36,574 bases of DNA, taken from positions 1-36,574 of the forward strand of contig NZ_NVWY01000043.1 in the NCBI RefSeq assembly GCF_002733835.1, in the 5' to 3' direction. The position numbers and the translations under genes were made by a program. The DNA is from Alcanivorax sp. Lineage in GTDB: Bacteria > Pseudomonadota > Gammaproteobacteria > Pseudomonadales > Alcanivoracaceae. This document shows, piece by piece, positions 23,525 through 31,922 of this stretch. Each line of letters starts with the position of its first letter. Position 1 is the first letter of the stretch. The notes under the pieces were generated by a model. That model did not search any database. It was not told the DNA's origin and saw nothing but the letters and a program-made list of their open reading frames with translations.

Positions 23525-25546
23525 ATGAAGCCCACACACCCACGCCGTATCCGCCGCTGGCTGCTGGTCATTGTCGCTCTCATTGTTATCGCCGCCCTGG
23601 CCCATACCGCCTGGCCGTTTCTTTTTTTTCCCCGTCAGCAGGTCGACATTCACCTTGGCGAACCACTTGCGCCCAGCCAGGCCACCGCGCCGTTGGCAGG
23701 CATTGCAGAACGGGACATCACCCCGCCAATAGGAATACCCAAATTCGGTTATTCCGCCTGGGCCAAACCTGCAGATGGTTTTCGCACCCGATTGAAAGCA
23801 AGGGCCTTTTATTTACATGCGCCCGGGCAAACACCGCTCGCTATCGTGCAACTGGACCTGGGCACCGGCTCTCTGCCGCTTCACCATCGCGTGGCAGAAC
23901 GCATCGCAAAGAAAACCGACGTGCCTGCACACGCGTTATCTTTACTGGTGACCCATACCCATTCCGGCCCGGGGCAGTATCTGGGCAGTGACTTCTATAA
24001 TGTCTTTGGCAGCAACAAACCCGGCTTCGACCCGGCCTTGTTTGAATACCTGAGCGAACAGATTGCCGACGCGGTCATCGCAGCCTATACCTCCCGACGG
24101 GAAGCCCGCTTCGCAGTGGGCCAAAGCGACATCCGGGGCTATACCCGTAACCGTTCCATGGGCGCCTGGGCGAACAATTTCCCTGACGGCCAGCACCTGG
24201 ATGACGACCCGATGATGGCGGTCAACCCCACCATGACCCTGCTGCGCATCGACCAGAAGCAAGGTGACCGCTTTGTTCCTGCCGGTGCGCTTAGCCTGTA
24301 CTCCATTCATGGCACCGCCATTCCCCCCTTTACCCGTCCTTACCACGCCGACGTCTGGCACTGGATCAGTGGCACACTGGAAGATGAACTGGCAAGCACA
24401 GCCCCCGGCTTTATCCATGGCGCCGCCCAGGCCACCCACGCCGACAATAACCCGGCCTGGCACACAAACCAGCGTGGCGACCTGGAAGCACAACGTATTG
24501 GCACCGCTCTGGGCGAACACGCCGTACAATTATTTCACTCACTGGATAACCAGCTCACCGGCACACTGGAGACCGCTATCGCCAGCCGCCAACTGAACCT
24601 GCTGGAGCAGATCGACACAGAGCGCTTCGGACTCTGTGAGCGCGCCATAGCCGGCGCCGCCGTCGCCGGGGCCGCCAATGGCGATGAAGTGTTTCCGATT
24701 TCCTACTTGCCCTTTCTCAAGGAAGACTGGCCTCGACGCTTTTTCACCGACAACTGCCAGGGCGTAAAACAGTGGATGCTCTCCAAGCTGCAACTGCTGT
24801 TACCCGCAGAACGCTTCCCCCATCAGGCCTTATTCCAGATCGTACGGATCAACGAGCTGATCATCGTGCCGCTGCCCTGGGAAATCACCCTGGAAAGCGG
24901 CAATCGCCTGCGCAATGCCGTTACCGATACCTTGCCCGCCGGCACGAACTGGAAAGTAGAAGTCTCCAGCCTGGCCAACGGCTATTTCGGCTATGCCGTC
25001 ACCCCCGAGGAATACCAGCGGCAATACTACGAGGGTGGCCACACGCTCTACGGCCCCCATACCCTGAATTTCCTGATTGGCCAAAGCACGAAACTGAGCC
25101 GCGACCTGCAACAAAGCGGCAACATCAGCGGCGACATCAACGACATTCCCCGCCAACAGACCTTCTCCCTGCTTGCGCATCAGTACTTTCCTGAAGCACA
25201 GCAAACGGCAGCCCCGGCCTCTCCCACGTCTGTCCAGTGGCAAGGTCATCCTGCCCACCAGCCCGGCGAGCCCACCACCGGCCCTTACTGGCGAATCTCC
25301 CTGCTGGCCGCCCCCGCCGAACAGCTGGCCCTCGACACGCTGGAGCTTGCTATCCACTGCCAGGGGCAACGTGCAACCACCGATGACGGCGCCGCGCTAC
25401 AACTACAATGGCAAGCGCAACAAAACAGCCAAGACAAATACGAAGTGCGCTGGTACCCCGCCCCCCGGCAGCCACAAACAGGCTGCCGCTTTGCTTTTTC
25501 AGCCAACCCGGCAGCCCCGGTGCAGCACTCCCCGGCGATCCCCTAG
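23525..25546 (+). CDS. Neutral/alkaline non-lysosomal ceramidase-like protein, membrane anchored
   Basis: A 673-residue protein with an uncleaved N-terminal membrane segment (about residues 12-35) after a basic HPRRIRRW stretch, so the bulk lies in the periplasm. The catalytic domain starts at about 57 with AGIAERDITPP, a signature of neutral ceramidases. VTHTHSGPGQYL (142-153) contains the His-x-His zinc motif next to Ser147, matching the THTHSGPG block of the family, and YSIHGTA (His262) gives another expected ligand. The C-terminal 120 residues resemble the Ig-like ceramidase tail only weakly. Neutral ceramidases split N-acyl sphingoids; bacterial members may act on host or exogenous sphingolipids or other N-acyl amides. 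It is preceded by palindromic regulatory sites and lies upstream of a lipoprotein gene. Confidence 0.85.
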   Translation: MKPTHPRRIRRWLLVIVALIVIAALAHTAWPFLFFPRQQVDIHLGEPLAPSQATAPLAGIAERDITPPIGIPKFGYSAWAKPADGFRTRLKARAFYLHAPGQTPLAIVQLDLGTGSLPLHHRVAERIAKKTDVPAHALSLLVTHTHSGPGQYLGSDFYNVFGSNKPGFDPALFEYLSEQIADAVIAAYTSRREARFAVGQSDIRGYTRNRSMGAWANNFPDGQHLDDDPMMAVNPTMTLLRIDQKQGDRFVPAGALSLYSIHGTAIPPFTRPYHADVWHWISGTLEDELASTAPGFIHGAAQATHADNNPAWHTNQRGDLEAQRIGTALGEHAVQLFHSLDNQLTGTLETAIASRQLNLLEQIDTERFGLCERAIAGAAVAGAANGDEVFPISYLPFLKEDWPRRFFTDNCQGVKQWMLSKLQLLLPAERFPHQALFQIVRINELIIVPLPWEITLESGNRLRNAVTDTLPAGTNWKVEVSSLANGYFGYAVTPEEYQRQYYEGGHTLYGPHTLNFLIGQSTKLSRDLQQSGNISGDINDIPRQQTFSLLAHQYFPEAQQTAAPASPTSVQWQGHPAHQPGEPTTGPYWRISLLAAPAEQLALDTLELAIHCQGQRATTDDGAALQLQWQAQQNSQDKYEVRWYPAPRQPQTGCRFAFSANPAAPVQHSPAIP

Positions 25547-25655
25547 CGGCCAGCCTGAGGACAAGAGAATGTGCACCAGTTGATGTGGCGCCACTGCGGC
25601 GCTGTTACACTAGACCCAGCCATTGAAGGCACCGCATTCGCCGCCGGAGATTTCC

Positions 25656-26264
25656 ATGCGACCGCTTTTCCGATACCTGTTACCCGCCCTCTTCGTTGCC
25701 GGTTGCGCCAGCACCACGGACGTGACCACCCGCTTCACCGACGAGGGCAGCCACCCGCCGCAAGATACGTTGCTGCTGGTCGCCCACACCCCGGAAGGCA
25801 ACATCCGCGAAACCTGGGAATTAACCTGCAAGGATATATTTTCAAGTAATTCGTTGACCGTTTTGCTCAGCCATCAGGAATTACCGTTATGGTATGAAGG
25901 CGGAAAAAAACGCATCCTCGACTGGGCGCAAGAAAACGATGTAGAGCGGATTCTGGTGGTCGAGCTGACCCACTTGCTGATAGATGCTGCCGCACCGCCT
26001 GCGGCCGGCAACCAGCTCAACCCCATGGAGCAATCCGCCGGCGACGTACAACCGACCTGGAAAATCGGGATCGGTGGCGACCTGGCCAAAGACGAGGTAC
26101 CCGACGCCCTGCGGCAACATGGCGCAGAGCTGATCAATGCCGACGGCAAACCTCTCTGGACCGGCATCGCCACCACCCACGAGGCCAGCAACGCCGTTGC
26201 CATCGCCAAAAGCCAGTGCTCGGCCCTGCGTCGCAGCTTGCGTGAACAAGCCCTTATTCCCTGA
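25656..26264 (+). CDS. Predicted lipoprotein of unknown function
   Basis: A 202-residue protein. The signal FRYLLPALFVAGC gives an acylated Cys17. The mature chain has a strand-helix pattern (ILVVELTHLL, TWKIGIGGDL) but no motif I recognise; two cysteines occur besides the lipid Cys. The ATG at 25656 is chosen because the GGAG at 25655-25650 region precedes it and it begins the signal; an in-frame ATG at 25623 would add eleven residues before the signal. It follows the ceramidase-like gene by 109 bases with a 10-bp perfect palindrome (GTGGCGCCAC) in between, so co-transcription is uncertain. Confidence 0.75.
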   Translation: MRPLFRYLLPALFVAGCASTTDVTTRFTDEGSHPPQDTLLLVAHTPEGNIRETWELTCKDIFSSNSLTVLLSHQELPLWYEGGKKRILDWAQENDVERILVVELTHLLIDAAAPPAAGNQLNPMEQSAGDVQPTWKIGIGGDLAKDEVPDALRQHGAELINADGKPLWTGIATTHEASNAVAIAKSQCSALRRSLREQALIP

Positions 26265-26271
26265 CCGGCCA

Positions 26272-26314
26272 ATGTCCGTCAGGGAACGGTAAAACGGACT
26301 CTGACAACGGACAT
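26272..26314 (+). promoter_or_regulatory. Inverted repeat reaching the start codon of the CoA racemase gene
   Basis: ATGTCCGTCAG (26272-26282) is complementary to CTGACAACGGACAT (26301-26314) apart from a 3-base bulge. The right arm runs into the first two bases of the upstream candidate ATG (26313). In RNA this hairpin would hide that start and favour the second ATG at 26322; as DNA it could be an operator. Confidence 0.45.
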
Positions 26315-27464
26315 GAACATTATGACAGGCCCACTTAACGGACTGACCTTCATCGAACTGGCCGGCATTGGCCCCGGCCCCTTCTGCGGCATGATGCTTG
26401 CCGACATGGGCGCCACCGTTATTCGCATCGACCGCCCCGGCGGTAACCCGCATTCCGCCATCGGCCACACCGTCCTTTTCCGCAATCGCCAGAACCTGGC
26501 CGTAGACCTGAAAAGCCCCGAAGGCATCGAAACCGTTCTGAAACTCTGTGAAACCGCCGACGGCCTGTTCGAAGGTTTTCGTCCCGGCGTCACCGAACGC
26601 CTGGGCGTGGGCCCGGAGCAATGCCTGGCCCGCAACCCAAAACTGGTCTACGGCCGCATGACCGGCTGGGGCCAGACCGGCCCACTGGCCCAGGCCGCCG
26701 GCCATGACATGAACTACATTTCCCTGTCCGGCGCCCTGCATGCCATGGGCCGTGAAGGCGAAAAGCCCGCCATTCCCCTCAACCTGGTGGGCGATTTCGG
26801 TGGCGGCGGCATGATGCTTGCTTTCGGCATGGTCTGCGCCGCACTGGAAGCCCAGCGCAGCGGTAAAGGCCAGGTGGTCGATTCCTCCATGGTAGAAGGT
26901 TCCGCCGCCCTCATGGCCATGTTCTACGGGCTCAAATCCCAGGGCATGTTTACCGACAATCGCGGCACTCACATGCTTGATTCCGGCGCACACTTTTATG
27001 AAGTGTATGAAACTGCGGACGGCAAATACGTCTCCATCGGCAGTATCGAACCACAGTTCTATGCCCAGCTCTGCCAGCTGGCCGAACTATCCGCCGAAGA
27101 CTTTGGCCATCAGATCAACCCGCCCAAATGGCCGGAAATGAAAAAAAAGCTCGCCGCCGTCATCAAACAGAAGACACGGGACGAGTGGTCCGCCCTCATG
27201 GAAGGCACCGATGTCTGTTTTGCACCGGTTCTCAGCCTTGAAGAAGCGCCCTCACACCCGCATAACGTAGCCAGAGAATCCTTTGTTACCGTCAACGGTG
27301 CCGCACAACCGGCACCGACCCCGCGCTTCTCACGCACCGCAGCCGGCGAGATAAAACCCGCCACCACTGCCGGAGCAGATAGCCGGGCCGTACTGAGCCA
27401 GGCCGGCTTCAGTGACAGTGACATCGATGGCCTGATCGCCAGTGGAGCCATCAAGCAGGACTGA
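26313..27464 (+). CDS. Alpha-methylacyl-CoA racemase / CaiB-BaiF family III CoA-transferase
   Basis: A 383-residue CoA enzyme. [29 protein letters not shown] is the family N-terminus (residues 6-34). The racemase-type catalytic residues are in place: His131 in AAGHDMNY, Asp161 in LVGDFGGGG and Glu246 in GSIEPQFY. These match the His/Asp/Glu set of mycobacterial MCR and favour racemase over transferase. It would interconvert (R)- and (S)-2-methylacyl-CoA, needed to degrade branched-chain (pristane/phytane-type) fatty acids, which would suit a hydrocarbon degrader. A second ATG three codons in (MTGPLNG) is an equally likely start. The stop codon sits in the loop of a hairpin (27452-27474). Confidence 0.92.
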   Translation: MNIMTGPLNGLTFIELAGIGPGPFCGMMLADMGATVIRIDRPGGNPHSAIGHTVLFRNRQNLAVDLKSPEGIETVLKLCETADGLFEGFRPGVTERLGVGPEQCLARNPKLVYGRMTGWGQTGPLAQAAGHDMNYISLSGALHAMGREGEKPAIPLNLVGDFGGGGMMLAFGMVCAALEAQRSGKGQVVDSSMVEGSAALMAMFYGLKSQGMFTDNRGTHMLDSGAHFYEVYETADGKYVSIGSIEPQFYAQLCQLAELSAEDFGHQINPPKWPEMKKKLAAVIKQKTRDEWSALMEGTDVCFAPVLSLEEAPSHPHNVARESFVTVNGAAQPAPTPRFSRTAAGEIKPATTAGADSRAVLSQAGFSDSDIDGLIASGAIKQD

Positions 27465-27474
27465 TCCCTGCTTG
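27452..27474 (+). other. Hairpin spanning the stop codon of the CoA racemase gene
   Basis: CAAGCAGG (27452-27459) pairs perfectly with CCTGCTTG (27467-27474), with the TGA stop in the 7-base loop. Nearly the same hairpin occurs at the end of the HpaB-like gene (30519-30544). Neither has a T-tract. Confidence 0.6.
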
Positions 27475-27550
27475 CTCTCCACTGGCTGCATTGACCTGTA
27501 ACACCTGCCGGGCCACAAGCCAGGCAGGTGTTCGCCCCATTGGAGGAACC

Positions 27551-28177
27551 ATGAACGTAGTGATCCCCGGCACATCCCTGGCCATTCACCCGGAACGTTT
27601 CCCTGATCCCATCGACGATCTGCCCGCCAATGGCATGGCCAAAGCGGTTCTGGCTGGCGGTTGCTTTTGGTGTGTGGAAGCGGTCTATCTGAATCTGGAA
27701 GGCGTGAACGCCGTGGTGTCCGGTTATGCCGGCGGCCATGCTGCCCGCGCCAATTACGAGGCCGTCTGTACCGGCACCACCGGCCATGCGGAAGTGATCG
27801 AAGTAGAATACGACAGCACCGTCATCAGCTTCGGCGAACTGCTGAAAGTGTTCTTCTCCGTCGCCCACGACCCCACCCAGAAAGACCGGCAAGGCAACGA
27901 CCGGGGCACCCAGTACCGCTCCGCGATTTTTTATCACGACGAGGCCGAGAAAGCGGTGGCCGAGGCGTACATCCATCAGTTGAATAACGCCGGCGCTTTT
28001 ATCGCCCCCATTGTTACCACCGTGGAACCGCTGGACGCCTTTTACCGCGCCGAGGATTACCACCAGGATTTCGCCCGTCGCAATCCCAACCAGGGCTACA
28101 TCACCCATATAGCCAAACCGAAAGTGGAAAAGCTGATCCAGGCCTTTCCCGACAAACTCAAAACCCGGACACCTTAA
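27551..28177 (+). CDS. msrA: Peptide-methionine (S)-S-oxide reductase MsrA
   Basis: A 208-residue enzyme that reduces the S epimer of methionine sulfoxide in proteins and free methionine. The catalytic block [11 protein letters not shown] has nucleophilic Cys38, and [35 protein letters not shown] and YRSAIFY follow in the normal order. The first 30 residues are a short extension typical of E. coli-type MsrA and not a signal peptide. GGAGGAACC directly precedes the ATG at 27551, which rules out a longer in-frame reading from 27491. msrB follows after 25 bases on the same strand, so the pair is an operon that repairs both epimers. Confidence 0.96.
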   Translation: MNVVIPGTSLAIHPERFPDPIDDLPANGMAKAVLAGGCFWCVEAVYLNLEGVNAVVSGYAGGHAARANYEAVCTGTTGHAEVIEVEYDSTVISFGELLKVFFSVAHDPTQKDRQGNDRGTQYRSAIFYHDEAEKAVAEAYIHQLNNAGAFIAPIVTTVEPLDAFYRAEDYHQDFARRNPNQGYITHIAKPKVEKLIQAFPDKLKTRTP

Positions 28178-28202
28178 CCAGACAAACTCAAGGGAGTGCC
28201 TG

Positions 28203-28634
28203 ATGACCCAAGCACTGTCCGCCAGCGGCTTCGATCTGACGCCCCTGAGCGAAGAAGAGAAACAGGCCCGCGCACAATCGCTGAGCGAAGAAGAACGCCG
28301 CATCCTGCTCAACCAGGGCACCGAGCCACCGTTTTGTGGCGGCCTGCTGGATAACAAGGACGAAGGCACCTACCACTGTAAACTGTGTGACCTGCCGCTG
28401 TTCGCTTCCAGCACCAAGTTCGAATCCGGCACCGGCTGGCCCAGTTTTTATCAACCTTTCGATCCGCAACACATTCGCGAACTGCGCGACAGTAGCCACG
28501 GCATGATCCGTATAGAGATCCGCTGCGCCCGCTGCGATAGCCATCAGGGGCACGTCTTCCCCGACGGCCCACCGCCCACTGGCCAGCGCTACTGCCTGAA
28601 CTCTGCCTCCATGGTGTTCAAGGCGCAGAATTAA
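28203..28634 (+). CDS. msrB: Peptide-methionine (R)-S-oxide reductase MsrB
   Basis: A 143-residue zinc-containing reductase for the R epimer of methionine sulfoxide. The zinc-site pairs are Cys59/Cys62 (CKLC) and Cys108/Cys111 (CARC). The catalytic Cys131 lies in [19 protein letters not shown] and [10 protein letters not shown] are the usual substrate-site blocks. There is no signal peptide, so it works in the cytoplasm. It is 25 bases downstream of msrA, with AAGGGAG before the ATG. Confidence 0.96.
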   Translation: MTQALSASGFDLTPLSEEEKQARAQSLSEEERRILLNQGTEPPFCGGLLDNKDEGTYHCKLCDLPLFASSTKFESGTGWPSFYQPFDPQHIRELRDSSHGMIRIEIRCARCDSHQGHVFPDGPPPTGQRYCLNSASMVFKAQN

Positions 28635-28702
28635 TCCGTCCCATCACCAGAAGCGTAGCGAATAACCTCGCTGACGGCGCGATAACCCAGGCCGACTCTG
28701 CT

Positions 28703-28805
28703 GTAGGAGCACCTCTCGAGGTGCGAACCTGAGCCTCGGCGAAGGATCGCCTTCAGATTGCCTATGCGCAAAACAGGCGGTTCGCACCTCAAGAGATGCT
28801 CCAAC
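28703..28805. repeat. REP doublet (two inverted palindromic units)
   Basis: The unit at 28703-28728 (GTAGGAGCACCTCTCGAGGT core) and the reverse complement of 28780-28805 match at 23 of 26 positions. Each unit contains its own hairpin (CACCTC-TC-GAGGTG in the first). Paired, inverted REP units of this GTAGGAGC type are known from pseudomonads and relatives and are moved by RAYT transposases encoded elsewhere. The rest of the 28635-29022 gap shows no gene. Confidence 0.85.
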
Positions 28806-29022
28806 GGCTAATGGGTTTATCGTGCCGCCTACACAGCCAGCCTTCCCCGCCCTTAGCGCCACGCTGACTTGACCACAGAGCACAGCGGCACTTTCTGTCA
28901 TTGCCTTGGATTACACACTGTTTACCATCGGAGATGACTCTCAAGTCACCCTATTCCCGATGATATTGCTTCCCGCGCCGGCCTGCGGCGCAGAGCAGAA
29001 CAACACGATCCCAGGAGGCACC

Positions 29023-30534
29023 ATGAACGCCGCGCCCCCGGCTCCAGCCCGTGAAGAATCCGCCCAGACCCGCTGGGACCGCATTCCCGTCATCAAGACC
29101 GGTGACGACTACCTGGCCAGCCTGCGCAACCGCGGCACTCGCCTGTTCCTGTTCGGTGAGCTGATTGATGAGCCTGCGGACCACCCCATCATCAAACCCA
29201 GCATCAATGCCCTGCGCGCCAGCTATGACCTGGCCATTGACGATCCAGAACTGGCCACTGCCTGGTCACCGTTGATCGACGCCCAGGTAAACCGTTTTCT
29301 GCACATCGTGGAATCCCCCGGCGACCTGGTAAAAAAGAACAAGATGCAGCGTCGCATGGGCCAGATCACCGGCACCTGCTTCCAGCGTTGCACCGGCCTG
29401 GACACCATCAGCGTGCTGCACTCCGTTACTTATGAGATGGACGAAAAACACGGCACCCAGTACCACCAGCGCTACCTGGAGTTCCTCAAGGAAGCCCAGC
29501 GCAAGAACATCCTGATTGCCGCCGGCATGACCGACCCGAAGGGTGACCGCAGCAAGCGGCCCGCCGAGCAGGCCGATCCGGACATGTTCATGCGCGTCAC
29601 CCGCCGCACCGACAAGGGCATCTACGTCAAAGGCGTGAAAGCCCACATGACCGGTGGCTGGAACCAGCACTGGATCTGCGTGCTGCCCACCATGAACCTC
29701 ACCGAAGGCGACAAGGACTATGCCGTGGTCGGCATGATCCCCGGCGACGCCGCCGGCATTACCTATATCTACGGGCGCCAGAGCTGCGACACCCGGGCCA
29801 TGGAAGGCGGCGACATCGACCAGGGCAATGCCCAGTACGGTGGCCAGGAAGTGCTGGTGTACTTCGATGATGTGTTCATTCCCCACGAGCACGTGTTCAT
29901 GGACGGCGAATACGAATTCGCCCAGGAGCTGGTCACCCGCTTCACTGCCTATCACCGCGCCAGTTATGTCTGCAAAACCGGCCTGGGCGATGTCATGGTC
30001 GGTGCAGCGGCATCCATCGTGGAATACAACGGCCTGGAAAAAGTCAGCCACATCCGTGACAAGCTGGTGGAGATGACCCATCTCAACGAAACCATCTATT
30101 CCTCCGGTATCGCCAGCTCCCACGAAGCGAAGAAGATGCCCAGCGGTATCTTCATGAACGACACCATGCTGGCCAATGTGTGCAAGCACAACGTCACCCG
30201 CTTCCCCTACGAAATTTCCCGCCTCGCCCAGGATCTGGCCGGCGGCATCATGGTCACCATGCCCAGCGAACAGGACCTGGAAAACGAAGAAGCCGGAGAC
30301 ATCATTCGTCGCTTCCTGAAAGGCCGCGAAGACATCCCCACCGAGGACCGCATGCGCATCCTTAGGCTGATCGAAAACATGACCCTGGGCCGCAACGCCG
30401 TGGGTTACCTCACCGAATCCATGCACGGAGCAGGCAGCCCGCAAGCCCAGCGCATTCAGATTCTGCGCGGCATGGATGTGGAGAAGAAGAAGTGGCATGC
30501 CCGCAAACTGGCCGGCATCAAGCAGGAAGCCTGA
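29023..30534 (+). CDS. HpaB-superfamily protein with 4-hydroxybutanoyl-CoA dehydratase/vinylacetyl-CoA isomerase active-site pattern
   Basis: A 503-residue protein that general pipelines would probably call 4-hydroxyphenylacetate 3-hydroxylase. The residues instead follow the [4Fe-4S] flavoprotein 4-hydroxybutanoyl-CoA dehydratase (AbfD), whose cluster ligands are Cys99, Cys103, His292 and Cys299. Here CFQRC gives Cys119 and Cys123, and HRASYVCK gives His311, Tyr315, Cys317 and Lys318. Glu276 lies 35 residues before the His, as Glu257 does in AbfD, and Glu465 in TESMHGAGSP suits Glu455. The His-Cys spacing is six instead of seven. True monooxygenases lack these Cys ligands. The start at 29023 has AGGAGG upstream; an ATG at 28906 adds 39 unrelated residues. 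It is monocistronic between REP units and a tRNA gene. Confidence 0.85.
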   Translation: MNAAPPAPAREESAQTRWDRIPVIKTGDDYLASLRNRGTRLFLFGELIDEPADHPIIKPSINALRASYDLAIDDPELATAWSPLIDAQVNRFLHIVESPGDLVKKNKMQRRMGQITGTCFQRCTGLDTISVLHSVTYEMDEKHGTQYHQRYLEFLKEAQRKNILIAAGMTDPKGDRSKRPAEQADPDMFMRVTRRTDKGIYVKGVKAHMTGGWNQHWICVLPTMNLTEGDKDYAVVGMIPGDAAGITYIYGRQSCDTRAMEGGDIDQGNAQYGGQEVLVYFDDVFIPHEHVFMDGEYEFAQELVTRFTAYHRASYVCKTGLGDVMVGAAASIVEYNGLEKVSHIRDKLVEMTHLNETIYSSGIASSHEAKKMPSGIFMNDTMLANVCKHNVTRFPYEISRLAQDLAGGIMVTMPSEQDLENEEAGDIIRRFLKGREDIPTEDRMRILRLIENMTLGRNAVGYLTESMHGAGSPQAQRIQILRGMDVEKKKWHARKLAGIKQEA

Positions 30535-30544
30535 TTCCTGCTTG
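30519..30544 (+). other. Hairpin spanning the stop codon of the HpaB-superfamily gene
   Basis: CAAGCAGGA (30519-30527) pairs perfectly with TCCTGCTTG (30536-30544). The TGA stop lies in the 8-base loop. The arms are the same sequence as in the hairpin at the stop of the CoA racemase gene about 3 kb upstream. Confidence 0.6.
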
Positions 30545-30550
30545 CCTGCA

Positions 30551-30594
30551 GCGGGCGGCCTGCTAAACTAGCGCCCGCCCCGCACAACGGGCAT
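30551..30594 (+). promoter_or_regulatory. Probable tRNA-Thr promoter within a GC-rich inverted repeat
   Basis: TGCTAAACT (30571-30579) is a fair extended -10 box followed by the GC-rich discriminator CGCCCGCCCCGC, which is typical of stringently controlled stable-RNA promoters. GCGGGCG (30551-30557) and CGCCCGC (30582-30588) are perfect inverted copies flanking the -10 box. No good -35 box is seen at the right distance. Confidence 0.45.
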
Positions 30595-30670
<76 letters not shown>

Positions 30671-30680
30671 TTTCGAATTC

Positions 30681-30723
30681 CACAAAAAAGCCGCTCCTGA
30701 TCATCAGGAACGGCTTTTTTGTG
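30681..30723. terminator. Bidirectional intrinsic terminator after the tRNA gene
   Basis: A long palindrome: CACAAAAAAGCCG at the left and CGGCTTTTTTGTG at the right, with an inner stem TCCTGA/TCAGGA around a 3-base loop and one mismatch. Runs of A and T on either side make it active in both directions. It separates the tRNA from the convergent outer-membrane protein gene. Confidence 0.95.
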
Positions 30724-30773
30724 GGCGAAAATCGCCGCAGACGATCGCCGCCAGCGACACTACTACGGCAGGG

Positions 30774-31841
30774 TTATTTCCCGCCGAAGGCTTTCTGCCA
30801 ACCTACGGTAAAGGTGTAATCGGTTTCCATCTGGATACCATGCAGGGATTCCTGCACTGGCGCTTTGTACTCCATCGCCAGACGGTGGCCTTTCAGGGCG
30901 CCGTTCTTGCCCAGCAGGTTCAAGCCCACACCAATATCCAGCCGCTGGCCACCCTTGGCATCCGGGTCCGCCGCCGGGTTCATCATCGGTGAGATGGTCA
31001 GGTCTTCAGCAGAACCGTTAATACTGGTCCACCAGCTCTTATACGCTGCCACAGACACCGATGCCCACGGAGAAACAGGCTTGGCCGCCCAGGCAGTCAG
31101 GTACTTGCTCGAACCCAACTCATAACCCTGATCATTCTCATCCAGAGGAATGTTGGCACTGACCTGCGCGCCCCAGCTCCAGCTGTCATATTGCTTGTTC
31201 AGGGTCAGCCCCGGGCGCAACTCATAGCTGCCGGAGCCCAGCTGCATGGGGTAAGGCAGCTGCAGATCCTGACCCGCCATGGGAATGTAGTCTTCTTCCT
31301 CGATGGAACCGGTGGGCAGCCCAAACACCATATTCAGATGCAAGCGGTAGCCGTTTTCGTCATAGAACTTGTAGAGACCACCGATGCTGGCATCACCAAT
31401 GCCGGAGGTTTCCGTATCAAACTCGCCTTGGGTGGTGTTACCCATCATGGTCATGCGGGTCTTGGTGGTCATCTCGTTGGTGCTGTACGGCAACATCGCC
31501 ATCAGGGTGAGGTTATCCGTGGGCGCGTACATGGCGCCAAGCATATGCATCTGCATGGTCATCTCGTACGGCAGGGCTTTCATGTTCATCATGCCCATGC
31601 CCGGAATCTCGGCAAATGCTTCATCCGTGCTCAGAGAGTCACTACCGGATTTCGCCCCACTCATGCCCATGCCCATATAACGGTAGGAAAGCATCCACTC
31701 ACCCTTACCGTGCGTGTGGTCACCCATCACAGAAATCGGCGCATGGCTGTCAGCGCGCCCGCCATCATAGTGGGCAAGCACAGCAGGACTGACAGTAAAC
31801 AGCGACAGCGATATCGCAGCGGACAAAACGGAACGAGACAT
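30774..31841 (-). CDS. Methionine-rich predicted outer-membrane beta-barrel protein
   Basis: A 355-residue exported protein. A Sec signal ends SPAVLA before HYDGG. The first 110 mature residues hold about 20 methionines and several histidines (VMGDHTHGKGEWMLSYRYMG, GMGMMNMK, MTMQMHMLGAMY). The remainder alternates polar and aromatic residues in short strands and ends ...YTFTVGWQKAFGGK, suggesting a beta-barrel. The family is generally annotated only as transporter or phenol-degradation MetA-like outer-membrane protein. Met/His clusters of this kind can bind Cu(I), but no function is proven. The ATG at 31841 is chosen because it begins the signal peptide, with GGGGAAA upstream. It follows an AraC-type regulator gene by 81 bases on the same strand and ends at a bidirectional terminator. 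Confidence 0.8.
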   Translation of the reverse strand: MSRSVLSAAISLSLFTVSPAVLAHYDGGRADSHAPISVMGDHTHGKGEWMLSYRYMGMGMSGAKSGSDSLSTDEAFAEIPGMGMMNMKALPYEMTMQMHMLGAMYAPTDNLTLMAMLPYSTNEMTTKTRMTMMGNTTQGEFDTETSGIGDASIGGLYKFYDENGYRLHLNMVFGLPTGSIEEEDYIPMAGQDLQLPYPMQLGSGSYELRPGLTLNKQYDSWSWGAQVSANIPLDENDQGYELGSSKYLTAWAAKPVSPWASVSVAAYKSWWTSINGSAEDLTISPMMNPAADPDAKGGQRLDIGVGLNLLGKNGALKGHRLAMEYKAPVQESLHGIQMETDYTFTVGWQKAFGGK

Positions 31842-31922
31842 GACATTTCCCCGGCATTGAATATTCGCCCGCAAGGATACGGGCCCGGGAAAAAATACCA
31901 ATGTGGCAAAGTGTCACACCGC

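Noticed and set aside
25887..26993. 368-codon minus-strand frame opposite the lipoprotein and racemase genes
   Set aside because: It covers two recognised plus-strand genes and has no conserved motif.
29266..30498. 410-codon minus-strand frame opposite the HpaB-like gene
   Set aside because: Low-complexity Gly/His/Val translation typical of the complement of a GC-rich gene.
29023..30534. Annotation as 4-hydroxyphenylacetate 3-monooxygenase
   Set aside because: The iron-sulfur ligand cysteines and His with AbfD spacing are present, and no HpaC-type flavin reductase gene is adjacent.
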